Below are positions 1-7,985 of a DNA stretch of 46,736 bases, piece after piece. The DNA is from Candidatus Gastranaerophilales bacterium (lineage in GTDB: Bacteria; Cyanobacteriota; Vampirovibrionia; Gastranaerophilales; Gastranaerophilaceae): positions 1 through 46,736 of the forward strand of contig CALUYE010000008.1 in the NCBI GenBank assembly GCA_944324945.1, given 5' to 3'. A program made the translations under genes and the position numbers. Every line of letters starts with the position of its first letter. The first letter of the stretch is position 1. Below the pieces are notes generated by a model. The model did not search any database. It was not told where the DNA came from and worked only from the letters and a program-made list of their open reading frames with translations.

Positions 1-82
1 ACGGCTTTTTGCGTAATGTGATAGCTCTGATTAAATTTTTTTGTGGGTGTAGGCTCCGAAAAGCCTTGATATTACAGTGTTC

Positions 83-775
83 CTAATAGGAGCCATTCAT
101 AGGAATAATTCCAAGCGCAACAACAAAAAGCCACATAAAAGGTTTTGGCAATATTTGAAGCTCAGCTAAAAATTTTAAATTTACAACATAAACCAAAAGC
201 CCAAAAAGCATCACATAAAAATTCAACTTATCGGGTTTTATGTGTTTAACATGTTTTATCTTTTTAACCCCGACTATATAAAGCGCATACAAAAGTGCCG
301 ATGAAAGCACCATAAAAACACCGTATAAATCAAGTAAAGATTCTCCTTTTCCGCCATATAAAAGTACAATACCCGATGATGTTAAAATTATTGTTGATAT
401 TGTTGTTTTTGTAACTTTTTCTTTGAAAAATACCGCCATAATCAAAGCAACAATAACAGGGTAAATAAAAAGAATGGTGCAGGCTATTCCCGCTTCAATA
501 TGTTTAAAACTTTCAAAAAGGGTAAGCGATGATAAAGAAAAAAATAAACCGAGCGCAAAAAGGGAAATAAATTCCTTAAAATTTAATTTAAAAGAAGTTT
601 TTTTAAAAAACTTAAGCCAAAGACCATATATTAAAACAGCAAATACATACCTGTAAAAAAGAACGGAATTCACCCCTATTCCATAAGAAAATAAAGGAAG
701 CGCAAACAAAGGGTTTGTCCCGTAACTTATTGATGCTATTGCTCCGTTTAGATATCCTTGAATTTTTCGCTTCAT
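83..775 (-). pseudogene. EamA/DMT-family transporter, C-terminally truncated
   Basis: The 230-residue product is hydrophobic, with about seven or eight membrane segments, and has the look of an EamA (drug/metabolite transporter) inner-membrane permease. It begins with MKRKIQGYLNGAIASISYG and contains the typical CTILFIYPVIVALIMAVFFKEK segment near the end of the first EamA repeat. Family members are normally about 280-300 residues. Here the reading frame stops just after LGIIP, where the last two helices should follow, so roughly 60 residues are missing. The ATG at 775 has a weak GGA four bases upstream. It lies 42 bases downstream of the EndoQ-helicase gene on the same strand and may be co-transcribed. 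The substrate cannot be inferred. It may be a genuine pseudogene, or a frameshift or misassembly near the window edge. Confidence 0.6.
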
Positions 776-816
776 TTTTCCATAAAAAGCGTATATAAAA
801 AATAAGCTAAAATCAA

Positions 817-3714
817 CTACAGCTTGAATAATGTAAGTTGTTCGCTTTTGGGGGGTTGTTTTTTTAGTTGATTAAATTTTGTCAGATTTAATAAATCCTC
901 TTCAATCTTTTTTAAATAACAAGAAGCATCTAGATTTCTATAAGCCCCGAGCCATTTTCTCTTAAGCGCTCTTGTTAAGAACAGTCTTTCCTTAGCGCGC
1001 GTCATACCGACATATAAAAGTCTTTTTTCTTCTTCTTTTTCCTCTTGTGTTTGAGCGCGGTAAAAAGGGATAATCCCTTCTTCAAGACCCAAAATAAATA
1101 CACAGGGAAATTCCAGCCCCTTTGAAGCATGGAGCGTCATAATATTAATCCTATCCGCCCTTTTATCAATTAAATCAACTTCTTTAATCAAAGAAATCTG
1201 TTTTATAAATTCGCTTTTTTCATTGTATTCTTTTGAAAAATCCAAAAGATAATTAAAAATATAATCTTTAATATCAAACTTGGTTTTTAAATTTTGAATT
1301 TGAGAATAAACATCTTCTTCGTTAAGCGAATTAATAAGCTCCATCACCTCTCTATTCTCGCACAAAAGATTGTTTGAATATTGAATGTATGGCATAGAGC
1401 TTCTCTCAAGCGCTTCAATAAGCAAAGGAGCCTGCGATTTTGTGCGGTATAAAATTGCAAAATCTTTAAACGTATAACCTGTTTCTTCTCCTTCGCTTCT
1501 GTTTGAATCAATCGAAAAGAAGGAATGACCCCCGATTAATTTTTCAATTGTACTTACAGTGTATTCTGCTTCCGCTTTATCTGTCGGTGATTGATGAATT
1601 GTAATTTTTTCACATTTTGAATTAAATTTTGCAACAATATTATCTGAATCTATCATTTGATTTGAAGCATCAACAATATTTTTAGTCGAGCGGTAGTTAT
1701 TTTTAAGGTTTATAATTTTTGAATTTTTATAATCCTGTTCAAAATTTTTAAAAAATTTACTGTTTCCCCCTCTAAAACCATATATTGCCTGATTTTCATC
1801 ACCTATTGCAAAAATATTTCCGCTATCACCCGTTAAAAATCTGATTAATTTATACTGATTTTCATCAATATCCTGATATTCATCAACTGAGATATATTTA
1901 AAATTATCGCGGTATAAATTTAAAATCTCGGGATTTTTTTCAAAAAGTTCAAGCACAAGTTTTATTAAATCATCAAAGCTTATAATTTCATCAAAAGAAT
2001 CTTTGTTTTTAAAAAGTTCTTTTTCTTTTTCGCTCATAACGCTGAAATTTTTACCAAGTCCTATTTTATCGTAATTTTTTTGAAGAATCGAAAAACATAA
2101 CGAATGGAAAGTATGAATATTAATTTCATTTGCCCTATCTCCCAAAATCGCTTCAAGACGGACTTTGAGTTCATGTGCTGCTTTTTTGGTAAAAGTTATT
2201 GCAAGACATTCAGAAGGCATAAAATCTTTATTTTCAATTAAATGCAAGATTCTTTTTGTTAAAACGGTAGTTTTGCCTGAACCCGGGCCTGCTTTTATTA
2301 AAAGCTGTTTTGTTTTATCAAAAATAGCGCTTTTTTGAAATTCATCCACATCCTTTGATTTTTCTTCTTTTTTGTCTTCTTTATTTTCAGCTTCAATTTC
2401 AAAATTATTCTCAAAAACCTGTTTTTTTGGTTTATTTTCTTCAATATTTAAATCGAGTTTCAAATTATAAAAACTTCTTTTTAACAATTCCTCTTTTTCA
2501 AAAAGGCGAATAACGCCATATTCCCCGTCATACCCGGGCTTTTTAATGACATTACCTTTTCTTAATCTTTCAATTGCTTCGGCTAAAAGAGTTGAAGAAG
2601 TTGAAATATCATAAACAGGTACATTTTGTAAAATATTTAATTCCGAGCCAAAACGCTCTATAAGCCTTTCATATTCAAGTAAAACTCTTTTTGAAGACGA
2701 ACCCGATTGTAAAATTTCACTCAAAATTTCAACCAAAGGCACAAGAGAAAAGACTTTCCCTGCTGTTTTCGGAAGGGTTATTATTTCATCTCTATCCGAT
2801 AATTCAGCTACTCTATATGATACACCTATTGTTAAAGGTTTATTGCAAACAGGGCAAATTCCGTTTAGCTTTTTGGTTTCCAAAGGTGTTAAACAAACGC
2901 CGCATTTTCTGTGTCCGTCTTCATGGTATTTTCCTTCCTCAGGGAAAAATTCAACCGTTCCTATGTACCCTTCTCCCGTTTTAAGCGCATGTAAAATATT
3001 AAAATAATCAGGTTTTACACTAAAAACAGTCGCTTCGCGCGCGAGTTTTGAAGGAGAATGCGCATCGGAATTTGAAACAAGCCTGTATTTATCCAATTTT
3101 GAAACATGCCAGTTCATATAAGGATCTGAAGATAAACCCGTTTCAAGAGCAAAAATATACTCCGCTAAATCTTCATAACATTCTTCAACACTGTCAAAAC
3201 CCGATTTTGAACCCAACAGCGAAAACCAAGGAGTCCATATATGGGCAGGAATTATATATGAACCTTCCCCCGATTCAAGGGCTATTTCCAATAAATTTCT
3301 TGAATCAAGCCCCAGTATGGGTCTGCCGTCAGAATTTATATTACCTATCGAATCAAGCTTTGTTCTGAATTTTTGTGCCGCTTCAATATCGGGGCAAAAA
3401 ACAACATGGTGAACTTTTCTTGTTTTATCACCTTTTTTATAAATAGTAGAAATTTCAACCGATAAAACAAATCTCACAGGCTCCCTGTTTTTAAAAATTT
3501 CTTTTTCAATTTCGGGTTTTAGCCTATAGGTTCCTTTTTCTTCCTCAACAAGCTTTTCTTTAATTTCGCTAAACCATAAAGGATGTGTAAAATCGCCCGT
3601 TGAGATTGTGCTTAATCCTTTTTTGGATGCCCATAGCGCAAGTTCTTCCAGATTGCAATTTTTGCTTGTTGCTCTTGAATATTTTGAATGGATATGTAAA
3701 TCAGCGTAATACAT
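817..3714 (-). CDS. Endonuclease Q (PHP domain) fused to UvrD/Rep-type SF1 helicase
   Basis: This 965-residue protein joins two DNA-repair modules. Residues 1-420 resemble endonuclease Q, a PHP-fold enzyme that nicks 5' of deaminated bases. Visible metal ligands are H7/H9, D41/H44, E87, H102/H103, H158 and D217/H219, plus a four-Cys zinc site (C271, C274, C287, C290). After a charged linker (about 425-455) comes a superfamily 1A helicase with Walker A AGPGSGKTT (475-483), DEYQD, GDENQAIYGFRG, YRST, TLHASKGLEF and YVGMTRAKERL motifs. The C-terminus ends SEQLTLFKL; QLTLF (959-963) resembles the bacterial beta-clamp-binding consensus QLxLF. The ATG at 3714 has no Shine-Dalgarno; a TATAAT box lies seven bases upstream. 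The PHP and helicase assignments are strong. The repair role and clamp tethering are inferred. Confidence 0.9.
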   Translation of the reverse strand: MYYADLHIHSKYSRATSKNCNLEELALWASKKGLSTISTGDFTHPLWFSEIKEKLVEEEKGTYRLKPEIEKEIFKNREPVRFVLSVEISTIYKKGDKTRKVHHVVFCPDIEAAQKFRTKLDSIGNINSDGRPILGLDSRNLLEIALESGEGSYIIPAHIWTPWFSLLGSKSGFDSVEECYEDLAEYIFALETGLSSDPYMNWHVSKLDKYRLVSNSDAHSPSKLAREATVFSVKPDYFNILHALKTGEGYIGTVEFFPEEGKYHEDGHRKCGVCLTPLETKKLNGICPVCNKPLTIGVSYRVAELSDRDEIITLPKTAGKVFSLVPLVEILSEILQSGSSSKRVLLEYERLIERFGSELNILQNVPVYDISTSSTLLAEAIERLRKGNVIKKPGYDGEYGVIRLFEKEELLKRSFYNLKLDLNIEENKPKKQVFENNFEIEAENKEDKKEEKSKDVDEFQKSAIFDKTKQLLIKAGPGSGKTTVLTKRILHLIENKDFMPSECLAITFTKKAAHELKVRLEAILGDRANEINIHTFHSLCFSILQKNYDKIGLGKNFSVMSEKEKELFKNKDSFDEIISFDDLIKLVLELFEKNPEILNLYRDNFKYISVDEYQDIDENQYKLIRFLTGDSGNIFAIGDENQAIYGFRGGNSKFFKNFEQDYKNSKIINLKNNYRSTKNIVDASNQMIDSDNIVAKFNSKCEKITIHQSPTDKAEAEYTVSTIEKLIGGHSFFSIDSNRSEGEETGYTFKDFAILYRTKSQAPLLIEALERSSMPYIQYSNNLLCENREVMELINSLNEEDVYSQIQNLKTKFDIKDYIFNYLLDFSKEYNEKSEFIKQISLIKEVDLIDKRADRINIMTLHASKGLEFPCVFILGLEEGIIPFYRAQTQEEKEEEKRLLYVGMTRAKERLFLTRALKRKWLGAYRNLDASCYLKKIEEDLLNLTKFNQLKKQPPKSEQLTLFKL

Positions 3715-3721
3715 AGTTTAA

Positions 3722-3750
3722 ATTATATAAAAGTCTTTTTTATTACACAA
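3722..3750 (-). promoter_or_regulatory. Promoter of EndoQ-UvrD gene, probably leaderless
   Basis: On the minus strand TTGTGT (3745-3750) and TATAAT (3722-3727) are separated by 17 bases. The start ATG at 3714 lies only seven bases after the -10 box, where transcription would begin, and no ribosome-binding site is visible. Confidence 0.5.
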
Positions 3751-3766
3751 TAAAATGTAAATAATT

Positions 3767-3795
3767 AAAAAGCGAAGAAAATTTCTTCGCTTTTT
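3767..3795 (-). terminator. Rho-independent terminator after the 3801-4142 gene
   Basis: A hairpin with arms AAAAAGCGAAG and CTTCGCTTTTT lies directly downstream of the stop codon of the small minus-strand gene. Its U-run reads on the minus strand. Confidence 0.8.
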
Positions 3796-3800
3796 AATAA

Positions 3801-4142
3801 CTACATGCACCATTCGCTGCTGTATAATTTTCTTTTGTAATATTCTTCGGGTGTTTCTTTATATTTTTCTTCAAGAGATTTATCCGCAACAACCACTTTT
3901 TGTTCTTGCAATTGTTTTGGTTTCGGCATTTGAGCAACTTCATCATTAACAATTGCTCTTGCACCCGCATCTTTTACATCCCTTGCATATATCGGAAATA
4001 TGTAATTAGGTCCCCAAGTTCCATAACCTACCACTTTATCATCAGGGGTTGAAGCAGACGTAGTAATTACAGGCACCTTTTTTGCATTAAAATTCATCGA
4101 TTTTGCCTTAAATGACGATGATAAAACTGGTTGAATTTTCAT
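3801..4142 (-). CDS. Small hypothetical protein with N-terminal SFKA motif
   Basis: This 113-residue soluble protein of unknown function begins MKIQPVLSSSFKAK. That start resembles the N-terminus of the protein at 31510 (MQTNPISAQSFKG), so the two may share an N-terminal short motif typical of this lineage. The middle contains GYGTWGPNYIFPIYARDV, and the C-terminal half is charged with KYKETPEEYYKRKL and ends EWCM. No signal peptide or membrane segment is seen. The ATG is supported by a GGAG Shine-Dalgarno at good spacing, and a strong hairpin terminator follows the stop, so it is probably monocistronic. It is likely a real gene; function is unknown. Confidence 0.75.
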   Translation of the reverse strand: MKIQPVLSSSFKAKSMNFNAKKVPVITTSASTPDDKVVGYGTWGPNYIFPIYARDVKDAGARAIVNDEVAQMPKPKQLQEQKVVVADKSLEEKYKETPEEYYKRKLYSSEWCM

Positions 4143-4235
4143 TCTTTTCTCCTTTTTTATATATTACCTAACAAACACAATTTTTTGTGCGCATTTTATT
4201 GTAACATATAAAAAAATTTTGAAAAGAATTTTTTA

Positions 4236-4265
4236 AATAAAAAACAACCTCTCTTTTAGAGGTTG
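4236..4265 (-). terminator. Terminator of tRNA-Gly
   Basis: The arms CAACCTCT (4245-4252) and AGAGGTTG (4258-4265) form an 8-bp stem. On the minus strand it is followed by TTTTTTATTT. It lies 15 bases beyond the 3' end of the tRNA. Confidence 0.85.
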
Positions 4266-4280
4266 ATACTATCTTCTAAA

Positions 4281-4355
4281 TGGAGCGGGAGACGAGGCTC
4301 GAACTCGCGACATCTTCCTTGGCAAGGAAGCATTCTACCACTGAATTACTCCCGC
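4281..4355 (-). tRNA. tRNA-Gly (anticodon GCC)
   Basis: This is a 75-base cloverleaf on the minus strand. The acceptor arms GCGGGAG/CTCCCGC pair fully. The D-arm stem is ATTC/GAAT and the anticodon arm is CTTCC-TTGCCAA-GGAAG, giving anticodon GCC for glycine GGC/GGU codons. The T-arm is GCGAG-TTCGAGC-CTCGT. The 3' CCA is encoded. It stands alone with its own promoter and terminator. Confidence 0.97.
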
Positions 4356-4374
4356 AATATTGCTTTGTGTATTT

Positions 4375-4402
4375 ATAATACTATATCAATTTAAATAATC
4401 AA
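4375..4402 (-). promoter_or_regulatory. Candidate tRNA-Gly promoter
   Basis: On the minus strand TTGATT (4397-4402) and TATTAT (4375-4380) are separated by 16 bases. The tRNA 5' end lies 19 bases downstream of the -10 box. Confidence 0.5.
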
Positions 4403-4505
4403 GAGGTTAATTTTGTAAATAAATGTAACTAAAAAAATTATATTCGATTTTTAAATGAACAAAATATTTTTCACAATCGTTATATAAATAAATGGGAGGG
4501 AAATT

Positions 4506-4796
4506 ATGAAAAAAATTTTATGCACAATCACCGCGCTGTTTCTGTTTTTATCGTCAGCACCGTTAGCTATGGCTTATTCTGATGATTATTTAAGCGACAT
4601 ACCTAAACCCACAAGAAGAGATATGCACTATTTTTATGCAAGCAGAGGAAAAGTACCCACTCCTAAAATAAGAGCAAAAGGTCATTTTATTATCCTTGAA
4701 GCAAGAAATACTTATGCTCCTTCCGTTTCTAAAGCAAAAAACAGAAGACACTATCACAGAGTTGTCGGAAATAATTACAACAGCTTATACAACTAA
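4506..4796 (+). CDS. Small secreted hypothetical protein
   Basis: This 96-residue protein has a clear Sec signal peptide (MKKILCTITALFLFLSSAPL then AMA, cleavage probably after residue 23). The mature part is about 73 residues, basic and aromatic, containing RRDMHYFYASRGKVP and RRHYHRVVGNNYN. No cysteine or membrane segment remains in the mature region, so it should be soluble in the periplasm or outside the cell. The ATG is preceded by GGGAGGG at good spacing. alaS follows 49 bases later with no terminator between, so read-through is possible. I do not recognise a family. The basic, tyrosine-rich composition might suit binding to an anionic envelope polymer, but that is speculation. Confidence 0.75.
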   Translation: MKKILCTITALFLFLSSAPLAMAYSDDYLSDIPKPTRRDMHYFYASRGKVPTPKIRAKGHFIILEARNTYAPSVSKAKNRRHYHRVVGNNYNSLYN

Positions 4797-4845
4797 AAAT
4801 TATCAAATGTTTCATTTTGCTTGTTTGTGATATCATCAAAGTATT

Positions 4846-7509
4846 ATGATGAAAACAACAGATGAAATAAGAGAAGGTTTTTTAAGTTTTTTTGAAAAAA
4901 AACATAATTCTACACGCGTTAAAAGTGCAAGTTTAATACCCGATAACCCGACGTTACTGTTAACTTCAGCGGGTATGGTACAGTTTGTGCCGTATTATCT
5001 CGGGTTGGAAAAATGCCCCTATACTCCACCGCGCGCAACAAGCTGTCAAAAATGCGCCAGAGCAGGCGGAAAAGATTCCGATATTGAAAATGTCGGAAGA
5101 ACCCCAAGGCACCATACCTTTTTTGAAATGTTGGGGAATTTTGCATGGGGTGATTATTATAAAAAAGAAATTATTCCCTGGGCCTGGGAATTTGTTACAT
5201 CAAGCGAATATTTAGGGCTTGATAAACAAAGGCTGTGGGTTACAATATTTGAAACAGATGATGAAGCTTATGATATTTGGGTTAATCAAACGGATATCGA
5301 CCCTAAAAGAATTATAAGAAAAGGCAAAAAAGATAACTTCTGGGGTCCCCCGGGGCCTAGCGGCTCTTGCGGTCCTTGCAGCGAAATCCATTACGATCTT
5401 GGCGAGCATTTAAAATGCAGTGAAGATTGCTCCATTGCAACCTGCGAATGCGACAGATGGGTTGAAATCTGGAATATGGTATTTACGGAACTGTTCCAGG
5501 ATGAAGAAGGAAACCAAAGACCTCTTGATAAGAAAAATGTAGACACAGGCATGGGTTTAGAGCGTATTGCTATGGTATGTCAGGGGGTAGAATCCACTTT
5601 TGAAACCGATATTTTAAAACATATTTTAGATAAAGTCTGCAAAATAACAGGCAAAAAATATAAAGAAAACGAAAAAACGGATATTTCCCTTAGAATTGTC
5701 GTTGACCATGCAAGATGCGTAACATTTATGATAGCCGATGGAATCACTCCTTCAAACGAAGGCAGGGGCTATGTGCTTCGTATGATTTTAAGACGCGCAC
5801 TTCGTCATGGCTATCTTTTGGGGCTTGATTTACCGTTTTTAGAGCCTGTTATAGATACGGTGATTGAAAAATACGGTATTCAGTATCCCGAATTAAAAGA
5901 AAACGAAAAGAAAATTAAAGACACAATAAAAAAAGAGGAAGAGCGCTTTAAATTAACCCTTGATAAAGGATATCAATTAATTGAAGATGCAATTAAAAAA
6001 GCCCTTGATTCAAAAGATAAAACAATTTCAGGGCAAGATGCTTTTAAATTGTATGACACATACGGATTTCCTTATGAATTAAGTGCGGAAATTGCCGCAG
6101 AAAAAGGTTTAAAGGTTGATGAAGAAGGCTTTAAGCAGGCAATGCAGGAACAAAAACAAAGAGCGCGCGATGCCATGCAAAAAGTAAATATCACCGACGA
6201 TTTAAGCTATATTAACAATAAAGCAACTGAATTTACAGGGTATGATGAGTATGAATCCGATTCAGAAATTCTATCTATTGTTGATAAAGACGGAAATATT
6301 GTAAATAGCGCTATTGATGGCGTTTTTGATATAATTCTTGATAAAACTCCTTTTTACGCAGAATGCGGCGGACAAACAGGAGACAGCGGAGAAATTTCAA
6401 TCGGAAGCGAAAACTTTGAAGTTATTAAAACCTTCAAAGTTCAAGATATTTATGTCCATAGAACAATAATTAAAGAAACACCCTTAAACAAAGGTGATAA
6501 GATACACGCTAAAATAGACTTAAAAAGAAGACTTGAAATTACTAAACACCACTCTTTAGCGCACCTTTTACAGGCGGCTTTAAGAAAAGTTCTCGGTGAT
6601 AGCGTTCATCAGGCAGGTTCATACGTTGAAGAAAATAAAACAAGGTATGACTTCACTTTTGACAGGGCGGTCAACCACGATGAAATTATTAAAATACAAA
6701 ACCTTATAAATCAATGGATAAAACAGGGGCTAAAAAGAATAACTCAGGTTATGACACTTGATGAAGCCAATCAAACAGGTGCTATGGCATTGTTTGGCGA
6801 AAAATACGGCGATTACGTCAGAGTCGTAAGTTTTGTTGATAGCGAAAATAACTGCTATTCAAAAGAACTCTGCGCAGGATGTCATGTTGATAATTCAAAA
6901 GATTTGAGAATGGCAAAAATAATCTCTGAAAGTGCAAGTTCTGCAGGCGTTAGAAGAATGGAAGTTCTATGCAGCGACGCATGTTTTGAATTATTAAACG
7001 AAAAATCTGATAAGCTTGATAAATTGGCTTTTGAAAACAAGGTTCCCATTGATAAAATTCAGGAAAAAATAGATAAATTAACCAAAGAAAATAAAGACCT
7101 GTTATCAAAAATAGGAGATATGGAAGTTCAAAGGGCAAAAGACTGTTTTTCTACTTTCTTATCAAAAGTAAAAGAAGTAAACAATTCAAAAGTCTTAATT
7201 ACAAAAATTGAAGACTTTCCGCCAAACGCAATTAAATCAGGAATTGAGCTTCTATCGGCTAAATTGGGAGAATGCGTTATTGTATTGTGTTCGCTTAAAG
7301 ACGATAATACTGTTTTTGTAATTGCAAAAGTAAGCGATAACCTAACAAAAAAAGTACAGGCAGGCAATATCACATCGAAAATAACAAAAGCCCTTAAAGG
7401 AAACGGCGGAGGCAGACCGCAGATGGCTCAAGGTATGGGAAAAACACAAGATGGAATTGATGATATTTTAATTGAAATTCAAAATGAAATTTTTGAAGCT
7501 TTGAAATAA
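4846..7509 (+). CDS. alaS: Alanine--tRNA ligase
   Basis: AlaRS charges tRNA-Ala and hydrolyses mischarged Ser/Gly-tRNA-Ala. The 887-residue length matches the full-size bacterial enzyme. The N-terminal class II catalytic core contains the typical TSAGMVQF and RHHTFFEMLGNFAWGDYYK segments and the family's Cys-rich GSCGPCSEIHYD region. The editing domain shows HxxxH (H569/H573) and CxxxH (C676/H680). The C-terminal C-Ala domain ends with GGGRPQMAQGMG. Two ATGs lie side by side at 4846 and 4849 with no strong Shine-Dalgarno, so either could be used. Its hairpin terminator lies inside the end of the converging XRE gene. The product is cytoplasmic. Confidence 0.98.
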   Translation: MMKTTDEIREGFLSFFEKKHNSTRVKSASLIPDNPTLLLTSAGMVQFVPYYLGLEKCPYTPPRATSCQKCARAGGKDSDIENVGRTPRHHTFFEMLGNFAWGDYYKKEIIPWAWEFVTSSEYLGLDKQRLWVTIFETDDEAYDIWVNQTDIDPKRIIRKGKKDNFWGPPGPSGSCGPCSEIHYDLGEHLKCSEDCSIATCECDRWVEIWNMVFTELFQDEEGNQRPLDKKNVDTGMGLERIAMVCQGVESTFETDILKHILDKVCKITGKKYKENEKTDISLRIVVDHARCVTFMIADGITPSNEGRGYVLRMILRRALRHGYLLGLDLPFLEPVIDTVIEKYGIQYPELKENEKKIKDTIKKEEERFKLTLDKGYQLIEDAIKKALDSKDKTISGQDAFKLYDTYGFPYELSAEIAAEKGLKVDEEGFKQAMQEQKQRARDAMQKVNITDDLSYINNKATEFTGYDEYESDSEILSIVDKDGNIVNSAIDGVFDIILDKTPFYAECGGQTGDSGEISIGSENFEVIKTFKVQDIYVHRTIIKETPLNKGDKIHAKIDLKRRLEITKHHSLAHLLQAALRKVLGDSVHQAGSYVEENKTRYDFTFDRAVNHDEIIKIQNLINQWIKQGLKRITQVMTLDEANQTGAMALFGEKYGDYVRVVSFVDSENNCYSKELCAGCHVDNSKDLRMAKIISESASSAGVRRMEVLCSDACFELLNEKSDKLDKLAFENKVPIDKIQEKIDKLTKENKDLLSKIGDMEVQRAKDCFSTFLSKVKEVNNSKVLITKIEDFPPNAIKSGIELLSAKLGECVIVLCSLKDDNTVFVIAKVSDNLTKKVQAGNITSKITKALKGNGGGRPQMAQGMGKTQDGIDDILIEIQNEIFEALK

Positions 7510-7513
7510 ATTA

Positions 7514-7828
7514 TTATTCAACAAGAGCCTTTAAAATTTTATAAAAATCCCGCGTTTTGTCGGGATTTTTATTTAGCATTACATTAATTTCATAAATTAA
7601 ATCTTTTGTATCATTATGCTGTTCAAATTTAAAAATGTCAACAAATGAACTGTCAAGCGCCAATGCTATTTTTTCCAAGTTTTGAATTGTCGGATAATTA
7701 TACCCGTTTTCGATATTACTTATTGATGTCGGCTCTAAACCCACAAGCTCAGCCAGTTTCTCCTGTTTTATTCCTTTTTTCTTTCTTAACTCTCTTATCC
7801 TTTTTCCCAATAGCTTTTTGTTATCCAT
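7514..7828 (-). CDS. XRE-family helix-turn-helix regulator
   Basis: This is a predicted 104-residue DNA-binding protein. Residues 5-60 form a Cro/C1-type HTH (KRIRELRKKKGIKQEKLAEL, then VGLEPTSISNIENG). About 40 helical residues follow and may serve dimerisation. The frame is open further upstream to 7909, but the ATG at 7828 is chosen because AGGA precedes it at good spacing and the upstream residues are not HTH-like. It is divergent from the prepilin-like gene at 7986. The region between carries repeated ACTGTA elements, which suggests it represses itself and/or that gene. The last 20 codons contain the alaS terminator hairpin. Confidence 0.85.
   Translation of the reverse strand: MDNKKLLGKRIRELRKKKGIKQEKLAELVGLEPTSISNIENGYNYPTIQNLEKIALALDSSFVDIFKFEQHNDTKDLIYEINVMLNKNPDKTRDFYKILKALVE
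7541..7572 (+). terminator. alaS terminator embedded in the converging XRE gene
   Basis: The arms ATAAAAATCCCG (7541-7552) and CGGGATTTTTAT (7561-7572) are perfect 12-bp complements around an 8-base loop. The stem ends in T-runs usable on the plus strand. The hairpin lies entirely in the XRE coding sequence. Confidence 0.75.
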
Positions 7829-7887
7829 CAATCCTCGCAAGTTTAACAATAAATTCATTCTAAATGGGAATAAAGTCAAATTACATA

Positions 7888-7952
7888 ATTTTACACTGTA
7901 GTATTTCATTTAAATACAGTATGACATTTAATTTATTATTTTATACTGTAGT
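7888..7952. promoter_or_regulatory. Repeated operator-like elements between XRE and prepilin genes
   Basis: ATTTTACACTGTAGT (7888-7902) and ATTTTATACTGTAGT (7938-7952) are direct repeats 50 bases apart, identical at 14 of 15 positions. An inverted copy of the core, TACAGTA, lies between them (7915-7921). The second repeat contains TATACT, a plausible -10 box for the prepilin-like gene. A regulator bound here could cover that promoter. Confidence 0.55.
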
Positions 7953-7985
7953 TTTATAGTTTTCTACATTTAAAAGGGTATTTTT

